A stretch of 64,000 bases of DNA from CAYUPI01 sp964446585 (lineage in GTDB: Bacteria; Verrucomicrobiota; Verrucomicrobiia; Limisphaerales; UBA8199): the NCBI GenBank assembly GCA_964446585.1, contig CAYUPI010000021.1, forward strand, positions 1 through 64,000. Direction: 5' to 3'. How positions within the stretch are numbered: the first letter of the stretch is position 1; every line of letters begins with the position of its first letter. Below the pieces are notes generated by a model, which was not told the DNA's origin, searched no databases, and saw only the letters and a list, made by a program, of their open reading frames with translations. Below, piece by piece: positions 43,634-49,946 of this stretch. Both the position numbers and the translations under genes were made by a program.

Positions 43634-44470
43634 TTAACTTTTTACAGGCTTATCCCTTAATCCCGCCAACTCCATGCGTTTGGCCGTTTCCCGATAAGCT
43701 TCGGTCACCCATTCGACGACTCTGGAGGGATCGGGCGCGTACTCGAGCTCGATGGAAATGACGCCATCCATCTTTAGCTCCTTGATGGCCTGCAAATAAG
43801 GCCCGAACTTCACGACTCCCCGGCCCGGCGGCAGATCGCCGTGCACCTTGCCATCGCAATCGCTGAGATGGACGTGGATCGCTTTGCCTTTGAGCTTCTT
43901 TATTTCGCCGGGGCCAACGTCAGACAAAACGAGGTGGCTGATGTCGACATTGGCCCGCACACGCGGATGGCGGCACTCGTTCACGAACCGGACCATAGTG
44001 TCCACGCTATTGAGCAGGCTGAGGCGGAATGGCTCCAACTCCAGGGCGATATCAATTCCCTTCTTGTCCGCATAATCGCCCAACCGGCGGCAGCTTTCCA
44101 GTCCCCATTGCCATTGCCGCTCAGGCGGGATGACTTCGCGTTGCCAGATATATTCGCCCAGCACAACCAGGATGTTTTTCCCGCTCCAGGTTCGCGCCAG
44201 ATCGATGAACCGCTTGCATCGTTCGATGTGAAATTCGCGCACCGGTTTCTGAAAATCGATTAAGCCCGAGGCTGTGAACGGCAACGAAATGACGGGCAAG
44301 CCCAGCCGTTCGGTCGCCCGCGCCACCCGACGCACCTCCGCTCGCGAGATGCCCACCGCCTCCGTGGCGATATCGACGCAATCGAAACCGATGCGAGCGA
44401 TGTGGTTCAGACCGGTGACGGTGGGCACACCAGCCTGGTAAAAGGCGCTGTTGATGAGGCCGAGTTTCAT
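43634..44470 (-). CDS. Sugar phosphate isomerase/epimerase (xylose isomerase-like TIM barrel)
   Basis: This 278-residue protein has the AP-endonuclease-2/xylose-isomerase-like TIM barrel fold. Metal-binding positions are seen as 'ALELEPF' (E), 'VRANVDISHL' (D and H), 'HVHLSDCDG' (H) and 'SIELEYAP' (E). Relatives isomerise or epimerise sugars and inositols, and frequently pair with Gfo/Idh/MocA oxidoreductases, as here: the Gfo-ClpN gene lies upstream, 69 bp away on the same strand. The space before its ATG is filled by a heptamer array and shows no Shine-Dalgarno. Confidence 0.88.
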   Translation of the reverse strand: MKLGLINSAFYQAGVPTVTGLNHIARIGFDCVDIATEAVGISRAEVRRVARATERLGLPVISLPFTASGLIDFQKPVREFHIERCKRFIDLARTWSGKNILVVLGEYIWQREVIPPERQWQWGLESCRRLGDYADKKGIDIALELEPFRLSLLNSVDTMVRFVNECRHPRVRANVDISHLVLSDVGPGEIKKLKGKAIHVHLSDCDGKVHGDLPPGRGVVKFGPYLQAIKELKMDGVISIELEYAPDPSRVVEWVTEAYRETAKRMELAGLRDKPVKS

Positions 44471-44474
44471 GGGG

Positions 44475-44530
44475 CGTGATGCGTGAAACGTGAAACGTGA
44501 AACGTGATGCGTGATGCGTGATGCGTGACG
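44475..44530. repeat. Heptamer array, eight CGTGAnn units
   Basis: Eight exact 7-base units: CGTGATG, CGTGAAA three times, CGTGATG three times, CGTGACG. The array fills the gap between the Gfo-ClpN stop and the next gene's start at 44470, where a ribosome site would be expected. Confidence 0.8.
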
Positions 44531-44539
44531 AGTGGATGG

Positions 44540-46183
44540 CTATTTGCCGAAATTTGGGTCGAGTTCTTTGAGGATTTCCTGGCGCGTGGTTTCCGGGTTC
44601 ACGCCAAATGTTTTCAGGGCCCGAGCAGCCAGCCCTTCGTCCTCTTGAAGCAGCCCCAGCAGGATGTGTTCGGTTCCGATGTAGGTGTGGTGTAGTGCCT
44701 TGGCTTCCTTTGCTGCCAGCGCGAGGACTTTCTTGACGCGAGGTGTGAAGGGGACATTGCCGATTATCTTCTGGTCTGGCGCAACGCCGACCTCTTTTCT
44801 CACCGCGGCCCTGACCGATTCGAGGTCGAGACCGAGCTTCAAGAGCACGTTGACCGCGACGCCTTGGCCCAAGCTGATCAACCCTAACAGGAGATGTTCC
44901 GTCCCAACAAAGTGGTGGTTCAGTCGATCGGCTTCCTTGCGTGCTAGAACCAATACCTGCTGCGCCCTGGGAGTGAAGCTGTTCAGACATTCATCAGAGA
45001 TCGATGCACTCCGTGATTGGCCGACCGCAATTTCCGGTGGCGAAAACAATCGGCTGAAGAACCCTTGGCGTCTTAGTTCGGGCCGCACCGGCACGCCTTT
45101 GGCGGCCAATATCGTGCTCAGTTCAACCGATCTGAACTGTGCGGCGCTCAGATAGGCAGCCTCGACCAGTGCCATCGTTTTCAAATTATCGCGGCCGCTG
45201 ATGGCTGGTTCGGTTACGGTTTCCAGGGCGACAAGCAGTTGCGCCATCGTCCCAATGAACGCGTCCGGAAACCAACTCTCAGGCCAGACCGGGCATTGGA
45301 ATGTCGTCTGGCCCCGGGCGGCATAGCGAATCGTGGAAGGTGTCGTGTAAGGGTCTTTGCACCAGCCGATGTCGCCGATGGCCAGGCCATTTAATCCCTC
45401 GATGCGCCATCTAATATAATTCTCGCTCGGACAATCTTCCTTTGCCGGGCCGGTCCAGGTGTCGTCAATGCCAACGCACCGCAGGCCCTTGCTGAACTCC
45501 AGGATGTAGGTGCAGATCCCATCCTGGTGTTGGAACCTGGTGCGCGGATCGGGCCGGACGCTGCAATAAATTCCTTCCGGTTCGCCGAACCAATATCGGA
45601 ATGTGTCCAGGTGATGTATCGACATTATGCGGAGCGTCAGCCAGCCGAGATCCTTGTGCCAATCCATCCAGTGAGGAATACCGCGCATTTCGATCGTTGC
45701 AAGAACCGGTTCACCGATTGTGCCATTGTCCAGAAGGGTCTTGGCGGCGCGCACGGAATGGTCGTAGCGCATGTTTTGGTTCACGGCGAGGGTGATGCCG
45801 GCGGCTTCGCACGCTGCGACGGCTTCTTCGGCCTCGGCATAGTTCATGCCCAGCGGTTTCTGCGCCAGTATGCCTTTGACCGTTTTCCGGGCACACGCGG
45901 TTTTGATAAAGCCCAGTTGCGCCTGAGGCGGCACCGCCACGTCCAACACTTCGATACCGGGATCATCCAGCAGTTGATCATAGGTATCATAGACTTTGGG
46001 AACTTGATGCCAGTTGGCTACCTGCTCGGCACGAGCGCGAGTTCGGGAAGCAATCGCCACCGGGTTGAAACCTGCTTTGCGGTAGGCGACCAGGTGACAG
46101 TCATTGACGATGAACCCGCTGCCGAGGATGCCGATTCGAAAATCCTTCCGCTGCGGCAGCGGAGCATAAATGTTGAGTTCCAT
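44540..46183 (-). CDS. Gfo/Idh/MocA oxidoreductase fused to a ClpC-type double Clp N-terminal domain
   Basis: This is a single 547-residue frame with two unrelated parts. Residues 12-365 are an NAD(P)-dependent Gfo/Idh/MocA oxidoreductase: Rossmann 'IGILGSGFIVNDCH', K109-P110 ('LAQKPLG'), and 'IHHLDTFRYWFG' for the catalytic region. After a linker (366-402), residues 403-545 are two Clp_N repeats of the ClpC class: 'NSFTPRAQQVLVLARKEAD', 'HHFVGTEHLLLGLI' and, for the second, 'FTPRVKKVLALAAKEAKALHH', 'YIGTEHILLGLL', ending 'EILKELDPNF' as verrucomicrobial ClpC N-domains do. No AAA+ module follows. The Clp_N pair normally docks substrates or adaptors (in Bacillus ClpC, arginine-phosphorylated proteins). 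No frameshift or stop occurs at the join. The function is unknown. Confidence 0.88.
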   Translation of the reverse strand: MELNIYAPLPQRKDFRIGILGSGFIVNDCHLVAYRKAGFNPVAIASRTRARAEQVANWHQVPKVYDTYDQLLDDPGIEVLDVAVPPQAQLGFIKTACARKTVKGILAQKPLGMNYAEAEEAVAACEAAGITLAVNQNMRYDHSVRAAKTLLDNGTIGEPVLATIEMRGIPHWMDWHKDLGWLTLRIMSIHHLDTFRYWFGEPEGIYCSVRPDPRTRFQHQDGICTYILEFSKGLRCVGIDDTWTGPAKEDCPSENYIRWRIEGLNGLAIGDIGWCKDPYTTPSTIRYAARGQTTFQCPVWPESWFPDAFIGTMAQLLVALETVTEPAISGRDNLKTMALVEAAYLSAAQFRSVELSTILAAKGVPVRPELRRQGFFSRLFSPPEIAVGQSRSASISDECLNSFTPRAQQVLVLARKEADRLNHHFVGTEHLLLGLISLGQGVAVNVLLKLGLDLESVRAAVRKEVGVAPDQKIIGNVPFTPRVKKVLALAAKEAKALHHTYIGTEHILLGLLQEDEGLAARALKTFGVNPETTRQEILKELDPNFGK

Positions 46184-46244
46184 CTAAAAATCCAGGCCGA
46201 GGATATCGTCTCATGCTAGCGGGACAAGAGCATGTTCGTTCCCG

Positions 46245-46338
46245 AAATTGTAGGAGCCGACGTCAGGAGGCTCTGGCCGAAGGATCAATCCAAAATTCAA
46301 AATTGATCAGAGCCTCCTGACGTCGGCTCCTACAATTT
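46245..46338. repeat. Palindrome with 31 bp perfect arms (GTAGGAGCCGACGTCAGG type)
   Basis: Arms 46245-46275 and 46308-46338 are exactly complementary: AAATTGTAGGAGCCGACGTC and on. The 32-base centre is A/T-rich. It is the most intact member of the GTAG...CGACGT family. It lies between the Gfo-ClpN start and the stop of the small protein gene. Confidence 0.9.
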
Positions 46339-46369
46339 TGAGAGAGCTTCGGTGAAATATCCCTGCGAC

Positions 46370-46606
46370 CTAGCCGCGAGCCTGCCGGGAGAGAGTGGCG
46401 ATGGGGACAGGACAGGGCACAACCTTATTCCATGCCGGGTCTAGAAATTCAACGACAACTTGAAAGTAGGTGAGTTCGGTGCGATGAGCGAAATCAAGCG
46501 CCCGCTCGGAGTGGCGGAAATCGTAGGCCGCCTTGGGGTTTGAGGTCCAGGCCCCCAATAGGCTGAAGTAGAGCTTGGTGTGGAGGTTCTGCAACAGGAT
46601 CTTCAT
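46370..46606 (-). CDS. Small conserved protein of unknown function
   Basis: From ATG 46606 this is 78 residues: 'MKILLQNLHTKLYFSLLGAW', then 'SNPKAAYDFRHSERALDFAHR'. I recall similar short proteins ('MKILLQN...LY', 'A.DF..S..AL.FA') as a recurrent unannotated family in Verrucomicrobia. The pattern suggests a compact alpha/beta fold. It has no signal peptide or catalytic motif. A longer frame to 46714 has no family character. Neighbours are the 317-residue hypothetical upstream and the Gfo-ClpN gene downstream, both on the same strand. Confidence 0.6.
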   Translation of the reverse strand: MKILLQNLHTKLYFSLLGAWTSNPKAAYDFRHSERALDFAHRTELTYFQVVVEFLDPAWNKVVPCPVPIATLSRQARG

Positions 46607-46760
46607 ATGTGCGGCGTCATCGGTTTCGCCTGCCCAGCGTGGTGGGAGCGCAACTCTTCCTACTGCTTCAAAGATAATCGCTCGCGGAACGCGCGCAACT
46701 TTTCGACGCGCCAAAGATTACGGACCCTCCCGGGAGAATCCCCGGTAGCCAAAACCGGGG

Positions 46761-47714
46761 TCAGCCCAGGAGATGTTGGAAGATCGTCAGGGCCGTGCGC
46801 CGCACGTGCTCAGATTGAGCTTCGAGGAGCCTATAATCCTCGAACCAACTCGCTTTCGCTTGATGGCGCTCGCGCCAAAGCGCTTTGAGAACTCGTTCGG
46901 TGCGCTCGACCTGTTGCAACGCCGAAGCCACCGACTCGCGCCCTTCCGGCAGGTCGGAAATATTACCAACAAAAAACCGGCTAATGCGCTTCTTTGCGAA
47001 AACCGCCTGCAACAGCATCACCACGGTCTGCTCATAGGCATACCAGCGTTGCGCCAGTACTTCCCGCAAGAAATTGTGGCCCAGGGCGAAAAACTCCGAC
47101 CGCGGCCGCTCGGTAAACTGTCGTATCTCTTCCGCTTCGGTCGGAAACCAATTGTAGAGCAAGGCGAAGGTTCCATAAGTGTCGATGAGCTGTTTTGGGT
47201 TGTTATGATCGGCCTCGATTTCGCCGATGCAGAGGTCCTCGCCCAATTCCAGGATGATCTCCGGCAGATTATGCAGCCGACCTAACACGTCATTGCCCAC
47301 CGCCGTGCCGTAGTTAAAATCGCCCGGAATCAACCAGTACACGTCGTTGTTCTTGCCACGTTCAAAGGCCATTCCAAGGCCGGAGTACCACATTTGGCAT
47401 GTATCGACGCACCACGCGTCCAGGATTTCCGAATGCTTCGCCACCACGTCTCTGCGGAAATCGTGAAACGCCTTGTCCCCGTTCATCGCGAAATGTGTCT
47501 TGCGGTCCATCACGGTTATCGGGCGAGCGTAGAAGCCTGGCTCTGCTTCCAGCCGGGCGACCAATTCGTAAAGCGCTTGCAGGTCAGAAAAATCGCCGGG
47601 TTGCCTGAACGGATAAATAATCACCGGATGAATTTTGCCGGTCGGACTCGTCCCGGCTGGCTTCCCCGGTGGCGTGCCTTTGGTCTTCTTGTCGATTGCA
47701 GCAGTCTTTTTCAT
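46761..47714 (-). CDS. Conserved hypothetical protein
   Basis: This 317-residue protein begins with a Lys/Pro-rich stretch (1-27) and then 'HPVIIYPFRQPGDFSDLQALYELV'. Distinct stretches are 'DVYWLIPGDFNYG', 'ILELGEDLCIGEIEADHNNPKQLIDTYGTFALLYNWFP' (shown in parts) and a helical C-terminus. The acidic 'EIEADHNN' could be a metal or sugar-nucleotide site, but I do not recognise the family. Cytoplasmic by absence of a signal. The gene starts 3 bases after the release-factor-like gene's stop, so the two are one operon. Confidence 0.75.
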   Translation of the reverse strand: MKKTAAIDKKTKGTPPGKPAGTSPTGKIHPVIIYPFRQPGDFSDLQALYELVARLEAEPGFYARPITVMDRKTHFAMNGDKAFHDFRRDVVAKHSEILDAWCVDTCQMWYSGLGMAFERGKNNDVYWLIPGDFNYGTAVGNDVLGRLHNLPEIILELGEDLCIGEIEADHNNPKQLIDTYGTFALLYNWFPTEAEEIRQFTERPRSEFFALGHNFLREVLAQRWYAYEQTVVMLLQAVFAKKRISRFFVGNISDLPEGRESVASALQQVERTERVLKALWRERHQAKASWFEDYRLLEAQSEHVRRTALTIFQHLLG

Positions 47715-47717
47715 AGG

Positions 47718-48131
47718 CTAATCCATGGCTACCAGCCGGCGGGCCTGCTTTTTGGCGGACTGATGTAATTTATCGGCCAGCATTCGCAGTTTAGCGCGGC
47801 GATTGCGGCGCCGTTTCTGACGTCGAATTTTCTCACGTGCGGCGCGCTCGGCCGCGACAACTCCGGTCTGATGCCGCTCCACTTTATCGAGCAGTAAGCG
47901 GCGAGCGAGGAACCGATTCAGGCCCTGTTGGCGAGTGGACTGGCATTTGACTTGCAACCCGCTCGGCCGGTGCAGCAGCATCACGCAAGTGGCGCTCTTG
48001 TTCACATTCTGGCCGCCGTGGCCGCCGGACCGGACAAAAGTTTCCTCGATGTCGGACTCCCTCACGCCCAGAGCGGCCATGCGCTCCGCCAGTTGGCTTT
48101 CCTTGTCGGGGCCCACGGCGAATGTGCTCAT
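47718..48131 (-). CDS. Peptide chain release factor-like protein (GGQ domain, MTRFR/ArfB type)
   Basis: This 137-residue protein contains the class I release factor catalytic domain with the GGQ motif ('GGHGGQNVNKSAT'), which hydrolyses peptidyl-tRNA in the ribosome. There is no codon-recognition domain, and the C-terminus is very basic ('KIRRQKRRRNRRAKLRML'), as in ArfB and the mitochondrial MTRFR (C12orf65). The stretch 'PSGLQVKCQSTRQQGLNRFLARRLL' resembles MTRFR more than ArfB. It probably rescues stalled ribosomes or released large subunits. It forms an operon with the 317-residue hypothetical. Confidence 0.85.
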   Translation of the reverse strand: MSTFAVGPDKESQLAERMAALGVRESDIEETFVRSGGHGGQNVNKSATCVMLLHRPSGLQVKCQSTRQQGLNRFLARRLLLDKVERHQTGVVAAERAAREKIRRQKRRRNRRAKLRMLADKLHQSAKKQARRLVAMD

Positions 48132-48210
48132 GAACGCAACTTACTCACGGCAGCCGAGTCGGGGAAGCCAATAATGGTAAGAACAACCGGTACGAGGCGG
48201 ATCCAAGATG

Positions 48211-48297
48211 TAGCCGACGAGGTAAGGAGGCACTGACTGAAAAGTCCAACCTGCTACCTCCAAAACTGATCAGCGCCTCCTTACGTCGGCGGCTACG
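48211..48297. repeat. GTAGCCG palindrome family, full copy
   Basis: Left arm 48211-48237 (GTAGCCGACGAGGTAAGGAG) and right arm 48271-48297 ending ACGTCGGCGGCTAC; centre 33 bases. Confidence 0.8.
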
Positions 48298-48329
48298 GTC
48301 CTTTCCGCGTCGAATCGACCCTGAACCGG

Positions 48330-48818
48330 TCAACCCTTCTTCGCGGGAGGTTTTACCTGTAATGTTGAAATGACTTCGGTCACACCGTCAGTCTCCATTG
48401 CCAGCAGCATCGCTTTGCTGATGGCCTCCGGAGAGGGAACCGTTCCCGACAATGTCACAACACCGCCGGTCGTATTAACGGAGATGCTTAAGGCCGAGAG
48501 TTCCAGGTTCGCCACCAGCTTGGCTTTGATAGCCGCGGTCACACGAGCATCGGCAGTTGCGTCCGCAATCGCCTGACCGGTTTCACGCGCCTTGCGCCGG
48601 ACTACCCGGCCGGTCTTGGCAAGATCCTCCCGCACTTGCTCGGGCCGCAGCTCCAGGACGCGGATCTTCTCCTGCACGGCGTCCCGGGCGGACTTGCCGG
48701 CGCTGACAATCTCCTCGCCGGCGGCCTGGACGGCCGACTTGCCGCGGCCGGTGTGATAAAACCAAACGGCGGCAGCTCCCACGAGAATGCCCACGAGCAA
48801 TGCGAGAAACACTTTCAT
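48330..48818 (-). CDS. Membrane-anchored BON-domain protein
   Basis: This 162-residue protein has one N-terminal membrane helix ('VFLALLVGILVGAAAVWFY'), a helical region rich in charged residues (30-85), and a BON domain (about 85-155: 'VTAAIKAKLVANLELSALSISVNTTGGVVTLSGTVPS' in parts, 'ISTLQV'). BON domains bind phospholipid or stabilise the envelope, as in OsmY. The helix may serve as an uncleaved anchor with the BON domain facing the periplasm. Flanked by GTAGCCG palindromes on both sides. Confidence 0.88.
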   Translation of the reverse strand: MKVFLALLVGILVGAAAVWFYHTGRGKSAVQAAGEEIVSAGKSARDAVQEKIRVLELRPEQVREDLAKTGRVVRRKARETGQAIADATADARVTAAIKAKLVANLELSALSISVNTTGGVVTLSGTVPSPEAISKAMLLAMETDGVTEVISTLQVKPPAKKG

Positions 48819-48869
48819 GCTCCAGACCCCATCCTATGCCGCCGAAGTCGAAAGTCAAACTCTGCGGCC

Positions 48870-48939
48870 GTAGTCGTCGACGTCAGTTGGCGCATGCTGT
48901 CCGATATCCAGACCAGCGCCGAATCACGTCGGCGGCTAC
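48870..48939. repeat. GTAGCCG palindrome family, full copy (degenerate)
   Basis: Left arm 48870-48893 (GTAGTCGTCGACGTCAGTTG) and right arm 48916-48939 ending CACGTCGGCGGCTAC, with several mismatches. Confidence 0.65.
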
Positions 48940-48953
48940 ACGGTATGAAGCTG

Positions 48954-49841
48954 TTAACTAGGTGCGCGTTGCATGAGGAAAACGCTCAGCAACACCAGCA
49001 GTCCTCCGACGGCAGTCGTTGCTCGGACAGGTTCATTCAATAAGAGCACTGCCGCGATTAGTGTCACAATCGGTTCAACATAAAGAAAGGCCGCCACGCG
49101 CGACACTTCAATGCGTTCCAGCGCTCCGTACCAAAAGAGATAGCCCAGGCCGGAGCACCCGATTCCGAGGAAAAAGACGGCGCCCCAACCACCAGGAGAG
49201 ACGTGGGGCAATTCCTGCCAGCCTCGATTCAAAATGAACAACGGGGCCAGCATCCCCCAGCCGAAGAGCATCGCACCGGCCGTCGCGCGAGTTGGCCCAA
49301 GCCGCCTGATGGTGGCATGGCCAAGGATGGAATAAACGGCCCAATTAACCGTGCTCAGGAGAATCAAAAAATCACCTCGCGTCGCAGGCATTTGCAAGGT
49401 TTGCTGACTGAACTGGCCTCTGGAAATCACGAGCATCGCGCCCACAAAGCCGCCGAGTAGGCCGGCCAGTTTTAGTCCACCAAAGCGCTCATGGAGCAGC
49501 ACTGCGGAGAGCAAGGCCGACCAGATCGGGATCAGGCCGATCAACCAACCAGTGTGGACTGCCGTTGTCACCGTCAGCCCGAAGGCCTGGAGCATCTGAT
49601 GAACTAAGACGCCGAAAAAGCCCATGACCGCCAGCTCCCGCCAGTCCGAGCGCGGCGGCAGGGGATTCACGCCCCGACCCCGGAGGAGGAGGAGCAAGAA
49701 GCCTACCCCAAGCGCGAAACGAGTGAAAATCAGCGTTAGAGGCGACAATTCGTGCAGCGCCGCTTTGGTGGCCACGAAAGAAAGTCCCCAGAGGATGACC
49801 GCTGAGAGCGCGGCGGCACGCGGTGGAACGGTGAAGTTCAA
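48954..49841 (-). CDS. DMT-superfamily (EamA) transporter
   Basis: A 295-residue protein with ten predicted membrane helices in two EamA repeats ('ALSAVILWGLSFVATKAAL' opens the first; 'LILLSTVNWAVYSILGHA' opens the second). The frame is open to 50117, but the membrane part begins only at 'FTVPPRAAALSA'. A TTG at 49841 with AAGGTGG five bases upstream is the best start. The substrate is unknown. It is divergent from the DUF885 gene, with about 105 bp between them. Confidence 0.85.
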   Translation of the reverse strand: MNFTVPPRAAALSAVILWGLSFVATKAALHELSPLTLIFTRFALGVGFLLLLLRGRGVNPLPPRSDWRELAVMGFFGVLVHQMLQAFGLTVTTAVHTGWLIGLIPIWSALLSAVLLHERFGGLKLAGLLGGFVGAMLVISRGQFSQQTLQMPATRGDFLILLSTVNWAVYSILGHATIRRLGPTRATAGAMLFGWGMLAPLFILNRGWQELPHVSPGGWGAVFFLGIGCSGLGYLFWYGALERIEVSRVAAFLYVEPIVTLIAAVLLLNEPVRATTAVGGLLVLLSVFLMQRAPS

Positions 49842-49946
49842 GTGGCCACCTTTTATCGAGAAACGCGAGTTTGAGGCGAGCCGAATCCGCGGAACACCGT
49901 TCCGCCCGGCCTTGCCGCCGCACGGTCCGAGCTCTATCCTGCAGCT

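Noticed and set aside
30046..48939. CRISPR array from the repeated GTAGCCG units
   Set aside because: Copies are kilobases apart, palindromic and without regular spacers; no cas gene is present.
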